The position numbers and the translations under genes are program-made. A DNA stretch of 64,000 bases, from positions 59,135 to 123,134 of the forward strand of contig JABIAY010000016.1 in the NCBI GenBank assembly GCA_018653085.1, given 5' to 3'. The notes under the pieces are model-generated. The model searched no databases, was not told the DNA's origin, and saw only the letters and a program-made list of their open reading frames with translations. This document shows positions 28,757 through 37,415 of the stretch, in pieces; position 1 is the first letter of the stretch, and each line of letters starts with the position of its first letter. This DNA is from Nitrospina sp. GTDB lineage: Bacteria; Nitrospinota; Nitrospinia; Nitrospinales; VA-1.

Positions 28757-29545
28757 ATGAAAATTATCGTTTGTATTAAACAGGTCCTGGATACTGCCGC
28801 CGCAATTCAGGTTGAAAACGGCCAGATTGTTTCCCCCGGAAGCCCGCGCATCATCAATCCCTATGATGAATTTGCCATTGAAGAGGCGGTACGCATTAAG
28901 GAGAAAAAGCCGGATACCGAAATCACTCTTTTAACACTGGGGCCTGAGGGATTCAAAGACTCGATAAAAAAAGCCCTGGCCATGGGTGCGGATAAAGCCG
29001 TGCACTTGATGGATCCCAGGTTTGAGGGATTGGATTCATACGCCGTGGCGAGAGTTTTGGCGTCATGCATAAAAAAAATACCCTATGACCTGGTTCTTTG
29101 TGGCAAGCAAGCAGTGGATGTGGACAGGGCTCAAACCGGCCCGATGCTTGCGACTTTTCTTGCCATCCCTTTTGTTACCGTGGTGACCGGTGTTGAGTTT
29201 TCCGATGATTTTCAAAGCGCGAAAATTACGCGGCAGGTCGAAGGCGGCAGTGAAATTCGTGAACTGGTGCTTCCGTTTCTGGTGACTTGCCAGAAAGGCC
29301 TTAATGAACCTCGGTTGCCGTCCCTTAAGGGTATTATGGCCGCCAAGAAAAAAGAGGTTTCAACTCTTTCCGCTGAGGACCTTGGCATCGAGGCAGGCAC
29401 TCTTGATTGTGCCGACAATAAAGTGATTCAGGAAAATCTTTGCTTGCCCCCGGAACGAAAAAAGGGAATAATCCTAGAAGGTAGCGAAGAAGAAATCAGC
29501 GGCAGTCTGGTTCGACTGTTGCGCGAAGAAGAAAAAATCATTTAA
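28757..29545 (+). CDS. etfB: Electron transfer flavoprotein beta subunit
   Basis: EtfB binds AMP and, with EtfA, carries electrons from dehydrogenases to the quinone pool or the reverse. The N-terminus MKIIVCIKQVLDT, the NPYDEFAIEEA segment, the DLVLCGKQAVDVDRAQTGPMLA nucleotide-binding region and the beta signature (KITRQVEGG ... LPFLVTCQKGLNEPRLPSLKGIM) are all present. The 262 residues are normal. It begins an operon with a 62-residue membrane protein and etfA. Confidence 0.95.
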   Translation: MKIIVCIKQVLDTAAAIQVENGQIVSPGSPRIINPYDEFAIEEAVRIKEKKPDTEITLLTLGPEGFKDSIKKALAMGADKAVHLMDPRFEGLDSYAVARVLASCIKKIPYDLVLCGKQAVDVDRAQTGPMLATFLAIPFVTVVTGVEFSDDFQSAKITRQVEGGSEIRELVLPFLVTCQKGLNEPRLPSLKGIMAAKKKEVSTLSAEDLGIEAGTLDCADNKVIQENLCLPPERKKGIILEGSEEEISGSLVRLLREEEKII

Positions 29546-29561
29546 TAAAACCCTCCGTCCT

Positions 29562-29750
29562 ATGAATGAAACTTCAGATTCCCCCAACCCCGGTGGTATA
29601 AAAGCACTTGTGCAAAAACATAAGGGCCAGATTGGTGTAGGTCTTCTGGTTTTGTATGTTTGTCTTCTCGGACTGGGAACCATTGGCGAAATTTGGGAGA
29701 TTGAATGGATTTTGGATCTTCCTCTGTTTCGTCCTCCCGGCAAGTATTGA
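29562..29750 (+). CDS. Small single-pass membrane protein between etfB and etfA
   Basis: A 62-residue ORF starting 16 nt after the etfB stop. A polar N-terminus (about 22 residues) precedes one membrane helix (IGVGLLVLYVCLLGLGTIGEIW) and a Pro-rich end. No Shine-Dalgarno is obvious before its ATG, so it may depend on coupling to etfB translation. Its position suggests a role tied to the flavoprotein, for instance placing EtfAB at the membrane, but this is inference from location only. The family is not recognised. Confidence 0.6.
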   Translation: MNETSDSPNPGGIKALVQKHKGQIGVGLLVLYVCLLGLGTIGEIWEIEWILDLPLFRPPGKY

Positions 29751-29843
29751 CAGTCCCGATTCATAACTGCATAAAAGTGCCAAAATAGGCTATTCCCGCG
29801 ACAGGAGATATTTCGGCGGGTTTTTGGTCGGCTTCATTTTGAT

Positions 29844-29870
29844 GGGGGGCATTGAGCCCCCTTTTTTATT
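29844..29870 (+). terminator. Intrinsic terminator inside the etf operon
   Basis: GGGGGGC, loop ATTGA, GCCCCC, then TTTTTTATTTT: a textbook Rho-independent terminator. It lies directly before the etfA Shine-Dalgarno (AGGAG at about 29873-29877), so etfA is either read through at reduced level or has its own promoter. Confidence 0.8.
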
Positions 29871-29883
29871 TTAGGAGTTTTCT

Positions 29884-30870
29884 GTGGGCCAGATCCTGGG
29901 CGTTGTGATTGAGCACGAACAAGGTTTAACCAAACCCGTTTCTCTCGAAGTGATCAATGCCGCACGGAAACTGGCAGACCCGATTTCGGGCAAGGTCGTT
30001 GTTTTTTATCTATGCCCTGAAGCCGGTGAGCAGACTGAACTTTTCCTGCAAAATGGAGCGGATGAAGTCCGCCTGCTCCAACACCACGACCTGAACATTT
30101 ATATTCATGAAAACTATAGTTTCGCTTTAGCGCAGGAACTTGAAAAATCTCCAGTCGACTATTTGCTTTTGCTGGCGACTAATAATGGTAAGGAATTGTC
30201 CGCCGTTCTTTCTGCCCGGTTAGGGGTAGGGGTGGCCACGGACTGCATTTCCCTTTCCATAGCTGGGGACGGCGATATCGAGGCTGTGCGACCGGTGTCA
30301 GCGGGGAAGGCACTCTCCACGGTCCGCTTCAGCGGCAAAAAACCCTATATCCTTACTTTGCGCCCGAACGTTTTCCGCCAGACAGAGACCCCGGTGCCAA
30401 GAGCGGGGGAAGTTTTTCAGCAAGACATCCAGCTACCGGAACTTTCGCATCAAGCGCAACAGTTGGTGAAGAAGGTGGGTTCCCAGTTGGATATCACCGA
30501 GGCCCGGATCGTGGTTTCGGGTGGACTGGGGATGCAGGGGCCGGAGAACTTTGAGCTGTTGGAGCAATTAGCCAAAGCTCTCGGAGGGGCGGTTGGTGCC
30601 AGTCGACCTGTTGTGGATAATGGCTGGCGAGAGTACTCCAACCAGGTGGGTCAGACCGGCAAGACCGTTTCCCCGGATCTTTATATTGCCTGTGGGATTT
30701 CTGGGGCGGTACAGCACTTGGCCGGCATGTCTTCGTCCCGCTGTATTGTAGCTATCAACTCGGACCCCCATGCCCCCATTTTTTCGGTTGCCGATTATGG
30801 TATAGTCGGAGATGCTACCAAAGTGGTTCCTGCCCTTACCCGGGAATTCAAAAGGGCTCTCGCTTCCTGA
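29884..30870 (+). CDS. etfA: Electron transfer flavoprotein alpha subunit
   Basis: EtfA binds FAD. The C-terminal FAD domain carries VVSGGLGMQGPENFELLEQLA, GASRPVVDNGW, QVGQTGKTVSPDLYIACGIS and the ending INSDPHAPIFSVADYGIVGDA, which together form the FAD signature. The GTG start has AGGAG seven nt upstream. The 328 residues are standard. The electron partner (dehydrogenase or EtfQO) is not in this window. rsmG follows 9 nt later. Confidence 0.95.
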   Translation: MGQILGVVIEHEQGLTKPVSLEVINAARKLADPISGKVVVFYLCPEAGEQTELFLQNGADEVRLLQHHDLNIYIHENYSFALAQELEKSPVDYLLLLATNNGKELSAVLSARLGVGVATDCISLSIAGDGDIEAVRPVSAGKALSTVRFSGKKPYILTLRPNVFRQTETPVPRAGEVFQQDIQLPELSHQAQQLVKKVGSQLDITEARIVVSGGLGMQGPENFELLEQLAKALGGAVGASRPVVDNGWREYSNQVGQTGKTVSPDLYIACGISGAVQHLAGMSSSRCIVAINSDPHAPIFSVADYGIVGDATKVVPALTREFKRALAS

Positions 30871-30879
30871 ACACCTCCC

Positions 30880-31506
30880 ATGCAAGAGACAATTTCGCAT
30901 ATTCTGCAGGACCCCAGGCTGGGCCTGGATATCAAGGTCGCGCCAGCGGTATCCCAGGTCGAGCAATACTTACAGCTTTTGCTGAAGTGGAACCAGAAAA
31001 TCAACCTCACCGCAGAAAAAGATCCCGAAGAAATCCTTAAAAAACACGTGTTTGATTCCCTACAATATTGCCGGGCCATCGAACCTGGTTCGTGTGTGAT
31101 GGACATAGGCAGTGGTGCCGGTTTTCCTGGGATACCCTTAAAAATTGTCTTCCCCGAGCTGGAATTGGTTTTGGTGGAGAGCCAGCGCAAGCGCTGTAGT
31201 TTTCTGGAAACCGTGGTGCGGGAGCTTAAATTGGAGCAGGTAACAGTGCTCAATGTCCGGGCAGAAGATATTTCAGAGGATCGCCAATCCGATGCTGTGG
31301 TTTTTCGGGCTGTATCCGGGGCACAGGAATGCCTGAATTTGAGTGCGAGATTTTTGCCCCCAGGCGGGAGGGTTGTGCTAAAAAAACCACCCGGAGAGAG
31401 TCAAATGGACCCCAACCCAGGGTTTTTGTTGCAGGAGGAGGTTTCCATAACCAGCTATCACGGAGTGGCCTCAAGCCTTTTGGTTTTTGAAAAATGTTCC
31501 ACGTGA
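30880..31506 (+). CDS. rsmG: 16S rRNA (guanine527-N7)-methyltransferase RsmG
   Basis: RsmG (GidB) methylates N7 of G527 in 16S rRNA. The motifs LLKWNQKINLTAEKDPEEIL, FDSL, and the SAM-binding VMDIGSGAGFPGIPLKI are the family pattern, as is VLVESQRKRCSFLETV. The 208 residues are typical. The gene's TGA stop lies inside the first parS site (31495-31510), so the last codons encode part of the ParB binding site. rsmG upstream of parAB is a common bacterial order. Confidence 0.96.
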   Translation: MQETISHILQDPRLGLDIKVAPAVSQVEQYLQLLLKWNQKINLTAEKDPEEILKKHVFDSLQYCRAIEPGSCVMDIGSGAGFPGIPLKIVFPELELVLVESQRKRCSFLETVVRELKLEQVTVLNVRAEDISEDRQSDAVVFRAVSGAQECLNLSARFLPPGGRVVLKKPPGESQMDPNPGFLLQEEVSITSYHGVASSLLVFEKCST

Positions 31507-31510
31507 AACA
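31495..31510. promoter_or_regulatory. parS centromere site 1 (overlaps rsmG stop)
   Basis: TGTTCCACGTGAAACA differs from the parS consensus TGTTTCACGTGAAACA by one base in the left arm. It covers the last codons and stop of rsmG. Confidence 0.85.
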
Positions 31511-31511
31511 C

Positions 31512-31843
31512 CGCTCGGCGCGGGGCCAGCACTGCATTACCCGTGGAGCAAGCAACACTCCGTGGTAATCTTCCTCAGCCTTCGTGCCCCGAAGGGGTAA
31601 AGCGCAATACTTTAATAATTATTCCCTGCAAAAGCGGCACTAGGCCTGGGGCCAACTGGCAGTAGCTTTTACTGGAGCGCAAAAAGTTGTCTCGGCTCAA
31701 TCAAGTTTTTTCCCGTTGGGTCCAGTGTCACACTGGTGCCGAGTGGTTACTAGTCGCAGGGGCAACCGGGCAATATCTTGTTGAGCCGCCGGTACTCCTT
31801 GCTTGCCAAATAAAGCGATGGCATATTGGCCCTGCGCCGAGCA
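31512..31843. repeat. Interspersed repeats between the two parS sites
   Basis: The stretch holds a reversed type-2 copy (ACTGCATTACCCGTGG ... GTGCCCCGAAGGGGTAA, 31584-31600), a variant end module (GCACTAGGCCTGGGGCC, 31637-31653), the hairpin CCAGTGTCACACTGG and a type-1 copy ending near 31843. No gene is visible here. Confidence 0.75.
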
Positions 31844-31844
31844 G

Positions 31845-31860
31845 TGTTTCACGTGAAACA
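31845..31860. promoter_or_regulatory. parS centromere site 2 (perfect)
   Basis: TGTTTCACGTGAAACA is the perfect 16-bp palindromic parS consensus, 91 nt upstream of the parA ATG at 31951. ParB bound here would nucleate partition complexes and may regulate parAB. Confidence 0.95.
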
Positions 31861-31950
31861 ATTGTCGAAATAGCCCGACTTTATTTGTTGGCAGGGAATT
31901 GAATTTGTGGTACTTTTAGCATGCTTGCCGTACTATTCCCAAGAGGTTCC

Positions 31951-32745
31951 ATGGGCAAAATCATAAGCGTTGCAAACCAAAAAGGCGGGGTGGGGAAAAC
32001 CACTACGGCTATCAACCTCGCGGCCTCAATAGCCCTTTCGGGCAAAAAAGTGCTATTGATTGATATTGACCCTCAGGGCAATGCTTCCAGTGGGCTTGGG
32101 ATCGGAGAAGATTCGCGAGGGATTTATGAGCTTTTGATGGGTGACGCAAGCCAGCGGGAAGTCATTTGTTCCACGGAAATTGAAACGCTTAAAATCATCC
32201 CATCCCGTGTGGACCTGACTGGCGCGGAAATCGAACTGGTAGCGAGAGAGTCGCGAGAAACAGTTTTAAAGTCCGCTCTCAATGGAGTGCGCGAGGAGTT
32301 TGAGTTCGTAGTCATAGACTGCCCCCCTTCGCTGGGTCTTTTGACCCTGAATGCCTTGGCTGTTTCCAACTCAGTTTTAATTCCCATGCAATGCGAATAT
32401 TATGCTCTTCAGGGGTTGAGCCATTTGCTGAAAACTTTAAAGCTGGTAAAAAAATCCATCAATCCGGATCTAAAAGTGGAAGGTATTTTATTGACTATGT
32501 TTGATGGCAGAACCCTTTTGGCCGCACAGGTAAAGGACCAGGTGCAAAAATACTTCAGCGATTTCCTGCTAAAAACAGTTATCCCAAGAAACGTGCGACT
32601 GAGTGAAGCACCCAGTCATGGAAAGCCGATTATGCTTTATGCCGGTCGTTCACGTGGCGCGGATTCTTATGTAGAGCTGGCTAAAGAAATTATTTCCCGA
32701 TCTAAAGTTGATGAGCGGGTTTCACTAGAGGGCTCCGGGGCATGA
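31951..32745 (+). CDS. parA: Chromosome partitioning ATPase ParA
   Basis: The deviant Walker A KGGVGKTTTAINLA, Walker A' DIDPQGNASSGLG and Walker B VVIDCPPSLGLLTLNAL are those of chromosomal Soj/ParA, which uses ATP-dependent DNA binding to move ParB-parS complexes. ATG 31951 (MGKIISVANQ) has AGAGG upstream, and the earlier in-frame ATG at 31921 adds ten unlikely residues. The 264-residue length is normal. The stop overlaps parB by 4 nt (ATGA). Confidence 0.96.
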   Translation: MGKIISVANQKGGVGKTTTAINLAASIALSGKKVLLIDIDPQGNASSGLGIGEDSRGIYELLMGDASQREVICSTEIETLKIIPSRVDLTGAEIELVARESRETVLKSALNGVREEFEFVVIDCPPSLGLLTLNALAVSNSVLIPMQCEYYALQGLSHLLKTLKLVKKSINPDLKVEGILLTMFDGRTLLAAQVKDQVQKYFSDFLLKTVIPRNVRLSEAPSHGKPIMLYAGRSRGADSYVELAKEIISRSKVDERVSLEGSGA

Positions 32746-33617
32746 ATCGAAAAGCGTTAGGTAAAGGCATCAATGCATTGATTCCCGACTTTGAAATGGG
32801 GGTTCCCGAATCCCACGAAAACGAATCGGTGAAAACTACAGAACTGCTGATCGATGAAATTTCGCCCAACCGTTTTCAGCCGAGAAAATATTTTGATGAT
32901 GAGAAGCTTGAAGAACTGGTAACATCCATTCGCGAGAATGGTGTTTTGCAACCCGTGCTGGTGCAGAAATCGGATACGGGCTATGAGCTGATAGTGGGTG
33001 AAAGACGGTGGCGGGCTTCCAAAAAAGCGGGACTGAAAAAAATTCCTGTTGTAGTCAGGGAAGTGACCGATGCCCAGGCTTTGGAACTGGCCATCATAGA
33101 AAATATCCATCGTCAGGATCTCAACCCCATAGAAGAGGCGGAAGCTTATGCCCGTCTTGCCGATGAGTTTGCCCTGACTCAGGAGATGATCGCCGAAAAG
33201 GTCGGCAAAAGCCGAACCGCAGTGACCAACACCTTGCGGCTCCTCAAGCTTTCTCGAAATATCAAGGAAGATTTAATTTCCGGAAAACTATCCATGGGTC
33301 ATGCGCGGGCCTTGCTGGGGTTGGACAACGCCGGACAAATGGAAGTACTGCGCAAGGAAATTTTTAAACAGGATCTTACGGTCAGGCAAACTGAAAGTCG
33401 GGTAAGCAGATTAAAACAACCGGTGCCAACGAAACCCGTATCTCTGGTTTCGAAAAAAAATATTTTTATCAAGGATTTAGCAAAAGAGTTTGAACGCAGG
33501 TTGGGGACCAAGGTTGACATCAAGCCAACAAAAAAAGGTGGCAAGCTGGTGGTGACTTATTACTCCGATGATGACCTGGATCGCATCAAGAGCTTGATCG
33601 GTCAGGGCAAAAATTAA
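32742..33617 (+). CDS. parB: Chromosome partitioning protein ParB
   Basis: ParB binds parS, spreads along DNA by CTP-dependent clamping and stimulates ParA. The N-terminal RKALGKGINALIP is typical; the CTPase box appears as VGERRWRASKKAGL and IENIHRQDLNPIEEAEAY; the HTH follows (TQEMIAEKVGKSRTAVTNTLRLL), and a C-terminal dimerisation region ends the 291 residues. It overlaps parA and reads directly into the bactofilin gene region. Confidence 0.96.
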   Translation: MNRKALGKGINALIPDFEMGVPESHENESVKTTELLIDEISPNRFQPRKYFDDEKLEELVTSIRENGVLQPVLVQKSDTGYELIVGERRWRASKKAGLKKIPVVVREVTDAQALELAIIENIHRQDLNPIEEAEAYARLADEFALTQEMIAEKVGKSRTAVTNTLRLLKLSRNIKEDLISGKLSMGHARALLGLDNAGQMEVLRKEIFKQDLTVRQTESRVSRLKQPVPTKPVSLVSKKNIFIKDLAKEFERRLGTKVDIKPTKKGGKLVVTYYSDDDLDRIKSLIGQGKN

Positions 33618-33658
33618 ACTTGAATAGGTGAACTCTCATGTGGGGAGGAGACGAAAAG

Positions 33659-34066
33659 ATGAAAAAAGAAGATAGTCAAATTAAAGCCTATATGGCCGAA
33701 GACACGGTTTTTAACGGATCGTTGTCTTTTGAGGGCACAGTTCGCATTGATGGCAAGTTCGAAGGTCAGGTCCACACCGATGATACGCTGATTGTCGGGG
33801 ATGCCGGGCATATCAGGGCGGAAATTTTTGCGGGAACCGTCATTTGTATGGGGCTCGTGGAAGGAACCATTACAGCTACCAAAAAGGTTGAGATCCATTC
33901 GAACAGCAAAGTGGTGGGCAATGTTAAGTCTCCGGCTTTGTATATTGAGCTGGGGGGGATATTGGACGGCTCCTGTGATATGACCGGAAAGGAAACCAAA
34001 ATTATTCCGCTGGTCAAAACTGAGGCGAAAGAAAAGAAGGTTGTCGCTCATCCCAAGCAGGGATAA
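33659..34066 (+). CDS. Bactofilin (DUF583)
   Basis: Bactofilins polymerise without nucleotide into filaments that position peptidoglycan enzymes, stalks or chromosome-segregation proteins. The central beta-helix repeats are clear (FNGSLSFEGTVRIDGKFEGQV ... GTVICMGLVEGTITATKKVEI ... GNVKSPALYIELGGILDGSC). ATG 33659 has GGAGG-type Shine-Dalgarno (GGGGAGGAG) at the right distance; an upstream ATG at 33638 does not. It lies 41 nt after parB, an arrangement seen where bactofilin and ParABS cooperate at the poles. Confidence 0.93.
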   Translation: MKKEDSQIKAYMAEDTVFNGSLSFEGTVRIDGKFEGQVHTDDTLIVGDAGHIRAEIFAGTVICMGLVEGTITATKKVEIHSNSKVVGNVKSPALYIELGGILDGSCDMTGKETKIIPLVKTEAKEKKVVAHPKQG

Positions 34067-34137
34067 TTAAAAAACTGTCTCACTGCTCCAAATGAAAAGC
34101 TGAACTTTTCATAGTTGGATACTAAAACACATTCAAT

Positions 34138-34848
34138 ATGGCTGCTGTACAACCGGGCTCGGAGGAAACGGGACATTTATTTGTAGTGAGCACCCCTATT
34201 GGTAACTTGGGTGATGTGACCCAGCGTTCCATAGAAACCCTTAATGCAGTTTCCCTGATTGCCGCTGAAGACACTCGCCGGACAAAAATATTGCTGAACA
34301 AGTATCAAATCCAAACACCTCTTTCCAGTTACAACAGTTTTAACAAAATAAAAAAAGGTAGAGAGTTTATTGAACGTCTTAAAAAAGGTAAAGACCTTGC
34401 CTTGGTTTCAGATGCCGGAACACCCGGAATTTCTGACCCGCATTATCATTTGGTAAACTCGGCGATCGAGGAGGGGGTTTCTATTTTTTCCATACCCGGA
34501 CCTTCGGCTTTGCTGGCCGCGTTAACCGTTTCTGGTTTGCCCATGGATCGGTTTATTTTTGAGGGATTCCTCCCTCGCAAAAAAGGTCGCACAACTCTGC
34601 TGAAAAACCTGGCAGAGGAAAAACGCACAGTGGTTTTATTTGAATCGCCCAACCGCATTCAAAAAACGCTTCTGGACCTTTACCGGTTTTTTGGTGACCG
34701 CAAAGTGGCCATCGCGCGCGAACTGACTAAAATGTACGAGGAAGTGATTCGAGGAAACCTGCAAGAACTTTCTGCTCAGACACGAACCTGGAAAGGCGAA
34801 ATTACCGTGGTAATCGCCGGATCCAACGAAAAAAAGAGGAAAAGCTAA
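34138..34848 (+). CDS. rsmI: 16S rRNA (cytidine1402-2'-O)-methyltransferase RsmI
   Basis: The N-terminus LFVVSTPIGNLGDVTQRS, the AAEDTRRTKILLNKY and SDAGTPGISDPHYHLV motifs, and PGPSALLAALTVSGLP are diagnostic of RsmI in the tetrapyrrole-methylase fold. It 2'-O-methylates C1402 in the decoding centre. The 236 residues are slightly shorter than the Escherichia coli enzyme. It is directly followed, without a gap, by the MinD-like ATPase gene. Confidence 0.95.
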   Translation: MAAVQPGSEETGHLFVVSTPIGNLGDVTQRSIETLNAVSLIAAEDTRRTKILLNKYQIQTPLSSYNSFNKIKKGREFIERLKKGKDLALVSDAGTPGISDPHYHLVNSAIEEGVSIFSIPGPSALLAALTVSGLPMDRFIFEGFLPRKKGRTTLLKNLAEEKRTVVLFESPNRIQKTLLDLYRFFGDRKVAIARELTKMYEEVIRGNLQELSAQTRTWKGEITVVIAGSNEKKRKS

Positions 34849-36165
34849 ATGCCGATCATTTCAATTATCGGCCCCAAAGGGGGGATCGGAAAAACCACAT
34901 TGTCCATCAATACGGCGGCGGCCCTGACACACTCGCTGGGCAAATCGCTGACTCACGACAGCGTGTGCCTGTTTGATCTCGACCTCAGGCTTCCCACTAT
35001 TTCCAGCATTCTTGAAAGTCATCCCCGAAAAACTTTTTATGACTTGTTTGAAACCCTGGCCAACAAAACCTACCAGGTTGATTTTCTGCAATCGATTTAC
35101 CGGATACTCACCATTTTCAATGCCTATCTGGATAAGGAAATTAAGAGAAATCATCCGCAACTTGAAAAGGGGTTGGCCTTATACAAAACACTGAATATAG
35201 AACTGTTTCATTTCTCAGAATTTCCCTTTGGCAATCATTTGCATGAGTTGTTTCTGGAGCGGAGCCAGGTTTACACGGTAACCCAGATCAAGACCCTCAA
35301 GCCGCTCCTGAAAAAAATAGATATGGGCGAGCTAAAGCAGGTCCTGAAAAAACATGAAGCCAACTCCAGGCCAACAGCTGATGAATACATCAATTATATT
35401 GAGGAGTTTAAATTTTCCCTGCTGGGTGGCGAGGTTCCCATTCTCGGCAAAAAAAGCCATCGTAAACGCATCAATGAACCGGAATTTCTCCTCCTTTTTC
35501 TGGAGTTTATCAATGAGCTGACGGAACGTTTCGACTATGTGGTGCTCGATACGCCAGCAGGCGGTGTGAACCATTTGTCCTCATTGATGAATTCGATTGA
35601 TCAGGTTATTTTTATTTTTGACATGAGCAATAATATTGCCATCAATGGCAGTATTGACGCTCTCCACTCTTTCATTGATTATTATGAAGACTTTTACCAT
35701 GACTATCAGCAGGGAAGGTTATCCGGACTGGACAAAGCTTATGTCAACCGCATGATCGCATCTAAAGGTGAGAAGGCGGTGGCGGAAATTCTGGCAAACA
35801 AAAAATTCGGAATCATTTTCAATCGTTGCCAACAGTCCAAGGAAATCGCAAACTGCCTCGACCAGTTGAGGGAATATCTCGATACTCTGGACCGGTTTGA
35901 AGACTATAAGAACAGGATTCATGCGGTTGGAATGGTTCCCCATCACAAGATCATCAACATAACCAATAATCGGGGCACCTTGTTTTACGATAAGGACAGT
36001 TCTCTTTCCAACTCTATCAATCTGATTGCACAAAACATCATCAGCGAGAACAAATTTTGCCCCACTCTTTCCAATAGTAATGACGAAATTATTCAGTTTT
36101 TGAAGAAAAGCGGAAAAGGTAATTTGTTTGGCAACTTTAAAAGAATTGCCAGCAGTTTAGGATAG
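34849..36165 (+). CDS. MinD/ParA-family ATPase with large insertion
   Basis: This 438-residue ATPase has the deviant Walker A PKGGIGKTT (signature Lys10) and Walker A' FDLDLRLPTIS at 42-52. The Walker B region FDYVVLDTPAGG is not reached until about residue 229; an insertion of roughly 110 helical, lysine-rich residues lies between. The C-terminal 200 residues are also longer than in MinD. No MinD-type membrane helix is seen at the end. It starts right after rsmI, and 13 nt later the L,D-transpeptidase gene begins, so the two are probably one operon. It likely positions the transpeptidase or another envelope factor; this is inferred from context. Confidence 0.85.
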   Translation: MPIISIIGPKGGIGKTTLSINTAAALTHSLGKSLTHDSVCLFDLDLRLPTISSILESHPRKTFYDLFETLANKTYQVDFLQSIYRILTIFNAYLDKEIKRNHPQLEKGLALYKTLNIELFHFSEFPFGNHLHELFLERSQVYTVTQIKTLKPLLKKIDMGELKQVLKKHEANSRPTADEYINYIEEFKFSLLGGEVPILGKKSHRKRINEPEFLLLFLEFINELTERFDYVVLDTPAGGVNHLSSLMNSIDQVIFIFDMSNNIAINGSIDALHSFIDYYEDFYHDYQQGRLSGLDKAYVNRMIASKGEKAVAEILANKKFGIIFNRCQQSKEIANCLDQLREYLDTLDRFEDYKNRIHAVGMVPHHKIINITNNRGTLFYDKDSSLSNSINLIAQNIISENKFCPTLSNSNDEIIQFLKKSGKGNLFGNFKRIASSLG

Positions 36166-36178
36166 TGGACTGGGTTAT

Positions 36179-37339
36179 ATGAAACCTGAAAACAAGCTTA
36201 CAGTTTTAAATATTAACGAATACAATCTGATCGGCAATAAAGATCCAAGCGGTAGCTATGACCGCAAGACCCGCGAAAACCTGTATTGGATCATAGAAAA
36301 GCTGAGAGCTCACACCCCCACCCTGTCCAGACTCGAACGTCGCCTGCTGGAAAAATTCCACAAAGCAACATTTGGCGCTCTGGAAGAAAAAAATAAAAAA
36401 GTAAAATTTGAGGTTGCCAGATACCGCCTGTCCAACAATGTCAAACGAACTCTGAAACTGGTGGGAATCTCCATTGGAGCATTAATTATCAGTGGAACCC
36501 TGATCTACCAGTTTGTTCTTGGTGCGCAAACCCGGCAAAAAGTAGATGTGGCCTGGTATCAGGGCTTGAGTAAGGTTGGCCTGGTCTCCAAGGAAGAAAT
36601 GGCGCAGATTCGCCAGGATCTTACTGTGGCCTCGGTCGAGCTGGAAGAAACGCGCAAGTTCAACGCCGAGCTCAGCGTGCAGATTGAGCAGATGATTTTG
36701 AATAACAAAGTCACGGAAAACCTGAAATACATTCTGAAACAGGTTTATAACAACAAACGTGCAAGCTATGTACGCTCCGGGCAGACAATGACCTTGAAGT
36801 ACAATGCCAAGGATGTGGCTTCTTTCAACTATAAAAACCCACAACTCTGGTATCTTTTGGGAATCGTTGAAAGCGGTGCCTTGAGAGTTTATTACAACGA
36901 TGAAGAAATTATGGAAATAGAAAGTATTTTCGGAAGGGCCGGGGAAGAAACCCCTGTCGGAGAATATGAAATAAAGAATAAGGCTTACAAACCCACCTGG
37001 TATAAAAAAGAAACGCTAAATGGAAAAACAAGGGTGCGGGCGATTCCGTTTGGTCATGAAGACCATGAAATCGGACATTGGTGGATGGGTATGAAACGAC
37101 TGGGCGATCCGGTTCCCGGCAGTTATGGCATCCACGGAGTCAATGCGAGCAAGGTAAACGAATTCTTCAAGAAAAACTTTGACTGGCGAAATGGCAGTGC
37201 TGGGTGCCCCAATATCCAGGAATGGTATCTGAACTTCCTGGCCAAGATGGTTCCCCTGGGAACCCGCGTCAATATCGTGCAAAAAGATAAATGGGTTAAA
37301 AAGCGGGATTTCATTCCCCCATCCTCCGCCACTCTCTAG
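36179..37339 (+). CDS. Membrane-anchored L,D-transpeptidase (YkuD)
   Basis: A cytoplasmic N-terminal region of about 92 residues precedes a single membrane helix (93-115, LVGISIGALIISGTLIYQF), a coiled-coil stretch (about 140-190) and a periplasmic YkuD domain with catalytic H319 (YGIHGVN) and C343 (GSAGCPN). L,D-transpeptidases form 3-3 crosslinks or attach proteins to peptidoglycan. The long cytoplasmic part is unusual and could bind the MinD-like ATPase encoded just upstream. The final codons and TAG stop come from repeat sequence (CCGCCACTCTCTAGCGAGGG), as seen also near 15284-15305. Confidence 0.88.
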   Translation: MKPENKLTVLNINEYNLIGNKDPSGSYDRKTRENLYWIIEKLRAHTPTLSRLERRLLEKFHKATFGALEEKNKKVKFEVARYRLSNNVKRTLKLVGISIGALIISGTLIYQFVLGAQTRQKVDVAWYQGLSKVGLVSKEEMAQIRQDLTVASVELEETRKFNAELSVQIEQMILNNKVTENLKYILKQVYNNKRASYVRSGQTMTLKYNAKDVASFNYKNPQLWYLLGIVESGALRVYYNDEEIMEIESIFGRAGEETPVGEYEIKNKAYKPTWYKKETLNGKTRVRAIPFGHEDHEIGHWWMGMKRLGDPVPGSYGIHGVNASKVNEFFKKNFDWRNGSAGCPNIQEWYLNFLAKMVPLGTRVNIVQKDKWVKKRDFIPPSSATL

Positions 37340-37410
37340 CGAGGGAGCCACTAGGCGTGGGGCCGAGATAAAAACGGATTACAAAAAACTTTATTACCCC
37401 TTCGGGGCAC
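37325..37410. repeat. Interspersed repeat joining the transpeptidase gene end and the argH start
   Basis: CTCTAGCGAGGGAGCCACTAGGCGTGGGGCC (end module at 37348-37364) supplies the upstream stop. The ACCCCTTCGGGGCAC hairpin module (about 37396-37410) ends 5 nt before the argH ATG. Confidence 0.75.
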
Positions 37411-37415
37411 GAAAA

